64,000 nucleotides of DNA from Asterias rubens (taxonomy: Eukaryota > Echinodermata > Asteroidea > Forcipulatida > Asteriidae), in contig NC_047078.1 in assembly GCF_902459465.1 (NCBI RefSeq), positions 2,899,691-2,963,690 of the forward strand, in the 5' to 3' direction. A model generated the notes under the pieces. That model made no database searches and was not told the DNA's origin. It saw only the letters and a program-made list of their open reading frames with translations. The translations under genes and the position numbers were made by a program. Below, in pieces: positions 30,836-40,937 of the stretch (position 1 is its first letter; the number at the start of each line of letters is the position of its first letter).

Positions 30836-33800
30836 ATGTCACACGAGGGTTTCTCCCGTTGGATCACAGACACTTTGAACGTTCAGGGCATCTGTCTCAT
30901 CTGCCTAGCCTCCTTGCTCTGCTACTACGCCTACCGGGGCTTACGCTCCAATTCACGGTCCATAGCTCGACCTCTGCCCGGTCCGCGGTCTTGGCCGGTC
31001 ATCGGCAGCATCCCCTCCATCATGTGGTACTCAAAACACCACGGCCACCGGGCTTTCACGGAGATGGCGAAGCGGTACGGCCCGGTCTTTGGGGTGATGC
31101 TCGGACCGGCGCAATACATGGTGATTCTAAACGACAAGAGAACAATCAGAGAGGCATTCGTGACGCAGTCTGCGAAGATGACGGATAGACCTATTCCGGG
31201 TCTCGTCAAAATTTCCTTTCCAGTGCAAGGTAAGCGGCAAGCATCCAACTACTAACATAACCCCCCCCCCCCCCTCATCCGATCTGCAGGCCTCATACTT
31301 CACGGAAGCAAAGGAGAAGATTGCCTCGCTGCCCCCTCGTCATTGCCTTGGTGCCCTTGAAATGTCATTTATAGAAAACAAATTCATCATAAAGTGCCCT
31401 TTACCAAGGAGAAAGTGCATTGGTGCCCTTAATGCCCTTTCAAAAACCAAGCAAAGGCTTACTTAATTTATCTCATTTTTTATTTTGTGTTTTTGCCGAA
31501 CTCCTTTTTTACCGAATTCCTTTAAGTGAAGGCCTTTGTCAATATAAGCATTGTTCAATCAGACCCCCATGACCCCCAAACCACATACTGGTTTGGCGAA
31601 TGCAAAAATCATAACAGCTCTCAAATTTCACAAACGATCAGAATATATCTCTTCTTCAATTATTTTAGACGTCTAAGCTAATTTAGGTACATGAAAAAAT
31701 TCCACTTGGCAATGGCTACAGTCGTGTAGTTGTAAAGTTGTAAGCAAACTTAACTATGGCAGTGAAAAGTATTCATATAAAGCCACTAATATGATAGTAC
31801 TGTGGGAAATAAAGGGGGGAAAGGGTAGTGATAATATTCCAATAACATTGTCAAATTAATGTGAACAATATTAATCTGTATGCCCTATCTAGCCCTATCT
31901 ACACCAATATCTCAGCGTCAGAACAACTTATAACTGGTAAGCTATAATGTTTACAAAAATGTCACGTAAAGAAAACTATGAGTAAATTGTCAACGACGTA
32001 TACTTTCTGAAGTGTTGAAGTCCTTTACACCTGCACAAAGGGTGTCTTTGCAAATTACTATAGAACTATGCAAGGTATGCAAGCACTAAACCCAGTTTTG
32101 TTTGAGTGAATTCTTAAAGCCACTCCTTCGGTGTCAAAGACCTGTATTCTCACTTGATGTATCCCAAAATATGCAGAAAAATAACAGACCGGTGAAAGTT
32201 ATTGGGCTCAATGGTTATCTAATTTGCAAGAGAATAATGAAAGAAAAAACACTATTATTGCATTTAATTTGTGGATTTCAGATGCATAATAACAGGCTTC
32301 AGCTGAAGTTTTTTAAGATTTGAGTAAGAAATTACCTCTTCCTCTAAAAAACTACGTTACATTAGAGGGAGCCCTTTTCGCACAATGTTTTATATAAGAC
32401 GCTAACCATTGCTCGTTACCAAGATAAGTTTTCATGCTAACAATTATTTGGAGTAATTATCAGTAGTGTCCGGTGCCTTTAATTGCGGCCCTCAACACCA
32501 GAAAGCCTCCGGTTAGATTGAAGATGGTTCTCTAGGGTCGAGTGTTGCATCCTCAATACACGACCTCTATCCTAGCTGCAGGCTGGTCCCTATTGTTAAG
32601 AACTGACACTCCAATAATAGACCATCCCATTAAAAAACCATCATCACCGACCATTGACCCATTGGCCGAGGCCATTTTTTCTTCTCCAGATGTATGTCGA
32701 TGACCGGAGCGTTTTGACCCTTTACTATCTTTGTTAACTTTCGTTTCTGGTAATGAAAAGCAAGAGGTCCTCAATAGCAAATTAGCAGTGTGACGACCCG
32801 TAGGGCTGAAGATGTTTAAAGAAGACAAAACATTTATTAATGGCCAGTTTTCGAGCCCGAAGGGAAAAGTTCCACGTAAACAGATTGGTACTGAAAAATA
32901 CCAAAATCCATACACAAAGCTGCGGTTTGAAGGAAAGTCCACATAATTATAAAGAAATGGCCGGTCAACAAACCACCTGACCCTGTTGGAGAAAACTGTC
33001 AAAAAGGTAAACAAACAATGGACATGTAATTACTTGAAAGGTTTTTAGCATAAAAGTTACCTGGTAACGAGCAATGGAGTATACAACGTTGTGAGAGAAA
33101 CAGCTCCCTCTGAAATAGCGTAGATTTTGCATTAAAGAGGATATTTCTTACTGAAATATTTAAAGACCGAGGGCGCTTTGGGGTGTTTCATGGGTTCTGT
33201 GGGAACTAGAGGGAAAATCACACTGCAAGACAAGGCCCAACAGTCGAGTTAAGAGCATTTAGGCCAGGGAGCACTTCCCTCTCACTTCCACCTAAATCCT
33301 CCTCTCTGATTCACATTTTGTCACCCTGTTCCTGATTTAAACCTTACAGTAAGAAACTGATGTTTGGCTTTTATTGGCCATTGTTGCTGTTGAAGTCGAA
33401 GATCAGGCCTGATTCTCCACAAAGGCGATTGCCTCTATGCCCCCAGGGCCCTGGTAATTGTCTTGGTGCCGCTGGCATGCTGAAGTTTCCTCATACAATT
33501 TACGCACAGGATGCCCTTAAAGACCGAGAGAGAAAATGCCTTGGTGCCCTTGCCCTTTCAAAAACAAAGCATACAGGCATGCAGGACGGTGAAACTGAAG
33601 TAAGTTTGAAGAGGTTTTACTGTCCATGTTGTGCCTCGGTGCCCTTGCCCTTTAAGCAAAGCACACAGGCCTGGCTTGCCATCTTCAAGATGGTTTGGCA
33701 GTTTCACTGAGGTTTACTTTTGATGTTGTGTTTTACTCCAGGTAGTCTCGGATGGGAGAGCGGGAAAATATGGTCGGCCCGTCGTCGTTTCATCCTCCGA

Positions 33801-36800
33801 GCATTTCGAACTCTCGGCTTCAGTAAAAGCGGCATCCTAGGCCAGCGAATACACGAAGAAGCCAAGGCGCTCTGTGCAAGCTTCGATGAGTACGGAGGTC
33901 TTCCCTTCAACCCGAAGCGTCTTCTCGAGTACGCCGCGTCAAACCTCTTCTGCTCCATCGCCTTGGGAGACCGCTACGAGTACAAGGACCCGGTCTTCTG
34001 TTCTCTCGTCAACAACTCGAGGGTTGTCCTGGACAACTTATCGGCGGTGTCCATCGGCAACTTCTTCCCATTTCTCTACCACTCGCCGGTCTGTCGAGAG
34101 TACAGGGAGGCTGCGAACTACCTGACTGAGTTCATCCGAGGATTGGTCGACCATCATAAAGGTTTACAATGTGCTCCCTTGTCTTTTTTGTTGTTGGGGA
34201 ACTTAAAAGTCATCTTTTCAACGTATAATGTATTTGCTCTGTTCAGGTTTCTCTGGTTCTGGTGCTTTTCTGTTCGCTTTTATTTGCTTGTGTGCGTGTG
34301 TTTGTGGTTGTGGTTTCGGTGTCGCTGTTTGGGTCTGAGTAAACACACCTCTGTGGTGTTCTTTATTCACTTTTGGTTTCTCCTATAAGCAGCCTTTTAT
34401 GTTTTGTCTCTTTCTCCTTGGTTTGTTGACTATAATTTTAGGTTTTCATATTATATTTGTTTACTAAAATGTATTTTTTTTTTTACTAAACGTATTAGTA
34501 AAATTTAAGTGTTTTATATGTATTTTCTAAATGTGTTTAATGTATGTATTGTGATTTGCCTACTCGACTCATACCAAAGTCTGTCAAGCTTCTTAAGTCT
34601 GAATCAAGTCGCAGATTCTCTCATTTTGCTCCCCACACCTGGAATGCGCTCACAATCCCAATCAGGAAATCAGACTGTATGCAAATAAAATAAAAAAAAG
34701 TTTATCCAAAAATGATGATTCCCGATCTAAATGCGCTGCGTAGTGGCGCTTTGTAAATGCATTATGTAATATTATGCCTGAATAAAGTACTATTATTGTT
34801 GTTTATTATTATAAAGAGAACTTCAACGGGAATGAGATGAGAGATGTTGTAGACCTCTATCTGGAGGAGGTTCGCAGGACGCAGGATAAGAGGGAAGATG
34901 GGGTTAAGTTTCACGAGGAAGATGTCTGGAGGAGCATGATTGACCTTCTTATCGGCGGGTCGTTTTCTGTCTCTAGCCACGTCATGTGGACGCTACTCTT
35001 TACGACTCAGTATCCAGAGGTACAGGAAAGGGTAAGAATGTGACTTGAGTCGTTAGTTGTTATACTCTCCTAAAAGCATTGCTGCTGTCCTGGGGAAGGT
35101 AGTTTGCAAAAACCATTTGTGCTCTCAATTAAATATAAGCCATTTTGTGGTATGGTAAGATTGTCTGCATAAACCTAAACCAAATTCAAACAGTGCACTC
35201 CTATAATTTATATCGTCAGCGGTTTCACAGCGTAGCACTCACTGCTATACCAGCAAAAAACAACAATCAAAGAAAACGGCCTCTGAAGTTGAACACTTTT
35301 TAGAAACCCGCCTCCCTTCAAAACTTCAAAGTATTTCCATTTAAATTTTTCAATGTAGATACTTGATGACTTGAACTTATCAATTAATCTTATTTTGACT
35401 CATTTGCATAATTAATTATGAAACTAGACACAAGAGAAGATGCGTGCTACTTCGTGAAACCCAAAAAGTGCAAAATATGTCTTTTTGCGTTTTCACGAAG
35501 TAGCACTCGCCTATGCTACAACACAGCATTTTGTATTGATTTTTGAAACTAGGTCAGCGCGCGCGCTCACACAACTTGCGTGCTACTTCGTGAAAACGTT
35601 TTTACCACACTTTGACTCGAGTGCGTGCCATGCATACAACGGTAAACAGAGGTTCGGGTGCTACTTCGTAAAAACAAAAAATGCCACGTTTGTGCCAAAA
35701 TTTAAAACACTAATTAGCTTAATTAAAAAAGTAAAGCTGTCTGAGCTTCGAAACATTATGGAATTGTAGGTCTTCATGCATTATCAACAGAAATGTAAAA
35801 AAAATAAAAATGTGTAAAAAAATCCTTAAGCACGTAGAGTGCTACTTCGTGAAAACGCTGACGATATAAGTGTCCACCATATAACTCAACAATAACTCAA
35901 CAAGGCTAAATATGCTGATTGGATTATATTGACAGTTTGTCCTGAGAGAGATGGAAACTCCATCCCTATTATAGCTGGCAGTGCTTCTCTCTGGAACACT
36001 TGCAGATTTGTTGCAGTGAGACTGATAGCCACTAGTAGCCTGGTCCAAACCCGAACAGCTCTTGGGAAAGGGCCATAGAGATGACTTTTATAAGAATAAA
36101 ATAGATCGCCAGAAGGTGCAGGAAAAGAACCACAACAAGCCAATCAAAATTCACATAGTGTTCCTTCACAAAGTACCAGCATCAATCAATAAAAAATTAC
36201 AGCATACTTCCAACAATCTTATAAAATTATGTTATGTTTTATTTCATCTTCAGATTCACAAAGAAATCGACAGTGCTGTTGGTGACAGGGCGCCCTCTCT
36301 CGACGATCGCGACTCACTCCCTTTCACCCGAGCGACACTTCTCGAAGTGATGCGCTGTCGGGTCGGAACTTTAAGCATTCCGCACCTCGCCAATGATGAC
36401 GCCGTCGTAGGCGGGTGCTTCATCCAGAAAGGGTCGCACGTAATGGCGAACCTCTGGGCTCTACACCACGATCCTCTGGTATGGGAAGAGCCGGAGAAAT
36501 TCAACCCTTGCCGTTTTTTATCCGGAGATGAATCGGCGATCGTGTTGCCTGATTACTTCATGCCTTTTGGCGCTGGTGAGTAATTGTCAAAGTATGACCC
36601 CGTTTTAGAAACGTAACTTGATGCACTTTCTTTTTCGAATTAGTGAGTGCGATTGTAACCCAATTGTACTAGATACATCATAAGTCACCTAAAGCCAGAA
36701 CTCGCCCTTATCTCTAGGTAACGGGCTCATTTCTTCCTTTCTTAAAAAAGGAAACATAATTATGGTTGTGCCGATCACGTATAAACCATCAATACATCAG

Positions 36801-37280
36801 AAACTAAAACTTGGTTCAAATAATAACTACTATTTGACACGTTATAAAACATACATCAACAAGCTAAAGCACTGCAGTGCACGTGCACTCCTGTGGTAAT
36901 TGTCAACATTCTGCTTAAAATAACTAAAATATGTGAACATTTGAACTCAATTGGTCACCGAAGAGAAAAGAAAATAACCATTGTAGCACAAAAAGGCTTA
37001 TACCCTCTTGTGAAGTGTATCGGTGAATCGATCGGTGGCACAAGAACTGTTGTTTAATTGCACAATTTAAACGATTTGTTCTGTTATTTTCTCATCAGGT
37101 CCACGCACATGCCCCGGTGCGCAGCTAGCTAAGCACCAAGTATTTCTTTTGTTTGCGTCCATCATGCAGAAATATAAACTGGTAATACCAGAGAGCGAGC
37201 CGACCCCGGATATGGAGGGAAAAGCATGTGGTCCTGCTCTGCAACCGGTAGATTTCAGGTTGTGTACAATCAAAAGATAA
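30836..37280 (+). CDS. Cytochrome P450, clan 2 (CYP2/CYP17-like), five exons
   Basis: Exons 30836-31229, 33742-34161, 34817-35031, 36254-36575 and 37099-37280 join in phase through GT/AG sites to 510 residues, the normal length. The N-terminus has a membrane anchor (about 17-33) and the proline hinge RPLPGPRSWP. The K-helix ExxR is E374-R377 (EVMR), the PERF region reads FNPCRF, and the heme loop FGAGPRTCPG has ligand C455. The protein should be an ER-bound, NADPH-reductase-dependent monooxygenase. The I-helix is odd: where clan-2 enzymes have AGTETT, this reads GGSFSV (318-323), without the acidic residue and threonine used in oxygen activation. In-frame ATGs at 30773 and 30779 are alternatives. 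Substrate unknown. Introns are full of repeats; a family A copy starts 25 bp after the stop. Confidence 0.92.
31343..31456 (+). repeat. Family E copy 1 (P450 intron 1)
   Basis: TGCCTTGGTGCCCTTGAAATG ... GTGCCCTTTACC ... CCCTTTCAAAAACCAAGC. Copies lie at 33430 and 53487. Confidence 0.6.
31457..32116. other. P450 intron 1, no element recognised
   Basis: AT-rich intron sequence with no further exon signal. A run of C bases lies at about 31260-31274 near the 5' end of the intron. Confidence 0.3.
32117..32482 (+). mobile_element. Family A2 element in P450 intron 1
   Basis: GTCAAAGACCTGTATTCTC, the hairpin AGGCTTCAGCTGAAGTTTTTT, AGAGGGAGCCC and GTGTCCGGTGCCTTTAA. The left terminus is lost. Confidence 0.75.
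32556..33014 (-). other. Antisense 153-codon ORF in P450 intron 1, unrecognised
   Basis: The longest unexplained frame outside the genes. It lies between two family A copies. The N-terminal half is hydrophobic and aromatic; the C-terminal half is polar (KVNKDSKGSKRSGHRH, then GDDGFLMGWSIIGVSVLNNR). TTTTCTCCAACAG on the minus strand near 32980 could be a 3' splice site. It could be a chance frame, a pseudogene or one exon. Confidence 0.2.
33028..33160 (-). repeat. Family A2 fragment in P450 intron 1
   Basis: TTAGCATAAAAGTTACCTGG, GAGCAATGGAG and AACAGCTCCCTCTGAAAT. Only the right part of the element remains. Confidence 0.65.
33430..33570 (+). repeat. Family E copy 2 (P450 intron 1)
   Basis: Same order as copy 1, with TTTCCTCATA and GAGAAAATGCCTTGGTGCCC. 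A third partial piece (GGTGCCCTTGCCCTTTAAG) follows at 33636-33670. Confidence 0.6.
34560..34813 (+). mobile_element. 3' end of a non-LTR retrotransposon (P450 intron 2)
   Basis: 34612-34670 encodes RFSHFAPHTWNAL, the C-terminal signature of CR1/L2-type ORF2. A tail region with AATGCGCTGCGTAGTGGCGC and a terminal ATTATTGTTGTTTATTATTAT follows. The tail ends about 3 bp before the exon 3 splice site. Confidence 0.6.
35210..35870. mobile_element. TIR element with repeated GTGCTACTTCGTGAAAACG (P450 intron 3)
   Basis: About 33-bp inverted ends: TATATCGTCAGCGGTTTCAC ... GTAGCACTC at the left and its inverse at 35838-35870. The end motif GTGCTACTTCGTGAAAACG also recurs inside near 35448, 35494 (inverted), 35580 and 35659. 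GCGCGCGC occurs at 35557. No coding capacity is seen. Confidence 0.75.
36895..37000 (+). repeat. Family A fragment in P450 intron 4
   Basis: GGTAATTGTCAACATTCTGC, AATATGTGAACATTTGAACTC and AATTGGTCACCGAAG follow family A order, with deletions. Confidence 0.6.
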
Positions 37281-37304
37281 TGAAGAAAAGCTACAAAGGT
37301 TTTG

Positions 37305-37566
37305 TTAAAGACACTGGACACTATTGGTAGTTGTCAAAGACCAGTCTTCTTACTTGGTGTATCTCAACAAATGCATGAAATAACAAACCTGTGAAAATTT
37401 GAGCTCAGCAACTGATCGTCGAAGTTGCGAGATATTAATGAAAGAAAAAAAACCTTGTCACATGAAGTTGTGTGCTTTCAGATGCTTGATTTCGAAACCT
37501 CAAAATCTAATTCTGAGATCTCGAAATCAAATTCCTGGAAAATTACTTCTTTATCGAAAACGAGTC
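37305..37566 (+). repeat. Family A1 left portion, truncated, after P450 stop
   Basis: TTAAAGACACTGGACACT through the central hairpin to CTTCTTTATCGAAAACGAGTC, where the next copy begins. Probably part of the P450 3' UTR. Confidence 0.8.
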
Positions 37567-37944
37567 TTTAAAGGCAGTGGACACTATTGGTAATTGTCAA
37601 AGACTAGCCTTCACAGTTGGTGTATCTCAACATATGCATAAAATAAACCTGTAGAAATTTGAGCTCAATCGGTCATCGAACTTGCGAAATAACAATGAAA
37701 GAAAAAACACCCTTGTCACACGAAGTTTTGTGCGTTTAGATGGTTGATTTCGAGACCTCAAGTTCTAAGGTCTCGATATCAAATTGGTGGAAAATTACTT
37801 TTTTTGAAAAACTATGGCACTTCAGAGGGTGCCGGTTCTCACAATGTTTTATACCATCAACCTCTCCCCATTACTCGTCACCAAGAAAGGTTTTATGCTA
37901 ATAATTATTTTGAGTAATTACCAATTAGTGTCCACTGCCTTTTA
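37567..37944 (+). mobile_element. Family A1 element, complete
   Basis: TTTAAAGGCAGTGGACACT to GTGTCCACTGCCTTTTA. The hairpin is shortened (CTCAAGTTCTAAGGTCTCG). It holds an AATAAA at 37642-37647 not found in other copies, a possible poly(A) signal for the P450. Confidence 0.85.
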
Positions 37945-38002
37945 TGTGGGTTCTGCCTACATGCTGAAGAACAAAGTAGACCCTTTCATCAAATGAAGCA
38001 GG

Positions 38003-38241
38003 GCCCAATTTCATAGAGCTGCTAAGCACAAAAAAATTGCCTAGCATGAAATTTTTGCCTAGGATTACCATACAAATTTTCACGTGATTTTCAGGATAAG
38101 CAAACGACAGCTGATTACATTTGTACCAGTAACAAGCAATATGCAATAACTAAACATTTGGTTTGTTATCATGTTTTTATCAAGGAAGAAATTTCATGCT
38201 AAGCAAATTTGTGTGCTTAGTAGCTCTATGAAATTGGGCCC
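38003..38241. mobile_element. Family C palindromic MITE
   Basis: Inverted ends GGGCCCAATTTCATAGAGCT and AGCTCTATGAAATTGGGCCC, perfect over 20 bp, with AAGCACA and GCTAAGCAAATT inside. Confidence 0.85.
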
Positions 38242-39116
38242 AGATTAGTAGGATCACTGCTCTAACTTTTAATCATGGTTGTCGACAAAACAAACATTTT
38301 TATATAGAGCTGCTTTGAAGCAGACAAATACTGCATACAAATCCCCGAAAATAACAAAAATTATTACAGTCACAAATTGTACAAAATAAATGACATAGTA
38401 TTGTGGCTGGACCTTTAATATTCTGGTAAAGCATACATTTGTTTTTCTTAGCAGTGTGCGGGTCCGCCACCAATTACCGATTTCCCCAAGAAAAATTTAA
38501 CAAGGTACAAAACTCAGTTACATATAAAAGGGAACAGGATGATGATGCTTTTCTTTACTGAACATAAAACACTCCTTGACCTAGGTGTCACATCAATGGT
38601 CCCGTCCCATGTTCGTGACATGACCCTTATCATTTTGTCACTTTCTCAACTTTGACAGTATTTCAAACACAACATTCTCTTTAAAAGGATTCTAACCTTT
38701 TTGTTTACTTTTCAACTGATGAACTTCTTGATGGATGGAAATCATTTTGTGTTTGTAATTTATTTGTTTGTGGCTGGGGGTGTTGTATACCTGTTTTAAT
38801 ACCCTTCGTGATATTTATAATTATCTTTTTGTTTCTATGGTGAAATGCCATGCTGAACCTGCATCCTGAAATACTGTTGTTTATATTTATGTTTTATTTT
38901 AGTATTTCAATGAGACTTTTCTATGCTGACTATTAATTATTCAAAAGCATACAAACATGCAAACGCCACAGTGTTTGAGCGCAGCTGTGTGTGTCTAGGA
39001 CTAAAACATGGGGGGGTCCAGGGAATTCAATCCGCTGGAGATTCGGTTCCCCGTGATGGGAAATTAACATGAGCGGGAGTATGATTCAAAAGAAGTCGAT
39101 ATCAGAAGACGTTTAT
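38242..39116. other. Intergenic, no gene seen
   Basis: T-rich 38690-38900 resembles the end of a retroelement without a definable boundary. No exon. Confidence 0.25.
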
Positions 39117-39610
39117 ACCATAGAGCTATATATATTGACTAGAGCGCTAACTTGCTCTGCGTTTTGAAGCCACCCTGGGCGCAGACATGTTTGTTGCGTG
39201 AATTCGGAATTTTAAGAGAACACACATTGCCGCGATTATTTTACATTCGGCGTGTGCGTATACGTACGCAGCTGTCCACTCGCGTACGTCCGCGCTATGA
39301 AAACCGTAACTTCGACTTGATTGCCGTACTAAAAAAAGTAAACGCGCCTTTTAATCATGACGCACATGACGCTCGCAGTTTGTGCGCTGATCAGCAGATT
39401 GTGCGTTCACATTTACTGCATTTTTTGCTTCGATGGCACATAAAAAAGAACAGACGCACGATCATGCAAATAGCCGTACAATTGCCGTACAAAATTTCAA
39501 GCTTTTGTATTGGTTTGTACATAAACATGGATGCGCCCACATGGCTTCAAAACTTTAGTGCGTGTATAACGGGGTGTTAGCGCTCTAGTCAATATATATA
39601 GCTCTATGGT
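39117..39610. mobile_element. Family J element, perfect 35-bp TIRs, TTAT duplication
   Basis: Left 39117-39151 and right 39576-39610 are perfect inverted copies over 35 bases (ACCATAGAGCTATATATATT ...). TTAT flanks both sides. The interior is CpG-rich (TGCGTATACGTACGC, ACTCGCGTACGTCCGCG) against AT-rich surroundings. No transposase motif was recognised in the 142-codon frame across it. Confidence 0.85.
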
Positions 39611-40494
39611 TTATACACAGTTCACCATAATTTGGGAATCTCCTGCCTGGGCTACGCCGCTTGGCTTGAGTTACTGCCTGGGAAACCACGTGTCGACATT
39701 TTAGAGATACATCGTACAAACAATGCACTTACTGCTCCTTCAAGTCGTATAACACCTTCCGTTTAGAGCTAATGACTGGCCATTGCGGACCTGTCATCAA
39801 ATTATTTTGCACTATTGTATTCAATGGAACATTTAACGGAGACAATATAATTATTTAAAATAGTTGCTGAGGTAAAGGGATAAAATTATTTTTCGAAGAG
39901 AGATTTTTAGATTTGTATCTATTTTTTTTTTTACTGTAAATATGAATACTGTGGCTTGCTGCTTCAAAAGCAGCATTCGTTTGTATCGATTGAACAATGA
40001 AAATAATTATTATAAAAAGATTAAATAATACATATTTTTACGTGATGGAATTGGTGCACCTCTCCAGCGGATATGCATAATATGATATATAAATAACAAT
40101 AATTATGTTTCGATGCAATGGAATGAGGTTACTTTTAAAAGTTAAAATAATTAAATTATGGATCGCTCAAAAAATTCAAAGAGGCGAAGCCAATTTAATG
40201 GATCATTCCATCTTTCCAACGAATGAAAGTTTTATCTCCACGGCACGAATTTAAAACATTTATCTATACTTTACAGTGAATTGTTGTACAGTCATAAAAC
40301 AAAATATTATTAAAGGATAGCCTATGCTCGATCGTACTGCGTGTTGTGTTAAATGGCGTGCAAAGGTTGAAAAATTAAAACATTTATTTAGTTTTATTTT
40401 ATTTTGTTCCACATTCAACACAAAGCTCATGGCTCATATTTTCGCCCCTTCTCCTACTATAATTCAGAATATTTTCAATTAAGAGTGTACTCAC
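39611..40494. other. Intergenic, AT-rich
   Basis: 39840-40400 is very AT-rich with no coding signal. The 3' portion would be intron 1 if the minus-strand exon at 40495 is real. Confidence 0.3.
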
Positions 40495-40575
40495 GCCCAC
40501 GGTCACCTTGTGCTCCAGAATCAGTAATGGTCCAAAACACGGACACGTGGCGCCTTTCGTTCGGTCCGAAAACAT
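40495..40575 (-). CDS. Possible divergent first exon (27 codons), unverified
   Basis: On the minus strand an ATG at 40575 opens 27 codons (start MFSDRTKGATCPCFG) that end in phase 0 at a strong donor GGGC|GTGAGTAC. It lies 363 bp head to head with CCDC15 in a CpG-richer patch, as in bidirectional promoters. No second exon was found and the peptide is not recognised. Confidence 0.25.
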
Positions 40576-40937
40576 GGCCACCACTTCAGTTCAGGCAAAA
40601 CGTGCTTTAAAACAATCCATGTTGTTCACAAAATGGGAATGTCGGGAACGTCAGACTACATCTCTAATCATCCTTCCTGAGCAAAGAGCAATAAGTCCAT
40701 CGAAATCCAAAGAAAATCCAAAGAATTATTCCGAACTGTTGGAGAAGTTTTTAAAAACAACCGCCCCGCCCCTCTCGCACCCTCGACCAAAATCAAAATA
40801 GAGGGCGTTAACTCCAGTATCGATTATTCGAAACCGTATTTTGAACCGCAGTGCATGGTGGGAGTTCTTCATTCACACAGCGGTAGATTTGTAAACATTT
40901 GTTTCTGAACTAAAGTTGTAGCTGAAACAGCGACAAA
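40576..40937. promoter_or_regulatory. CCDC15 promoter region, possibly bidirectional
   Basis: CpG-containing stretch with CACGTGGCGCC at about 40543-40553 just beside it and no TATA box near CCDC15. GCCGCC-like and CCGCCCCGCCCC motifs lie at 40760-40775. The 97-codon plus frame here has no support. Confidence 0.35.

Noticed and set aside
39152-39580. 142-codon ORF in the J element as a transposase
   Set aside because: No DDE/DDD or DNA-binding motif is visible, and the element is only 494 bp.
40508-40801. 97-codon plus ORF upstream of CCDC15
   Set aside because: No homology recognised and no splice link to CCDC15 exon 1, which has its own ATG and family-specific motif.
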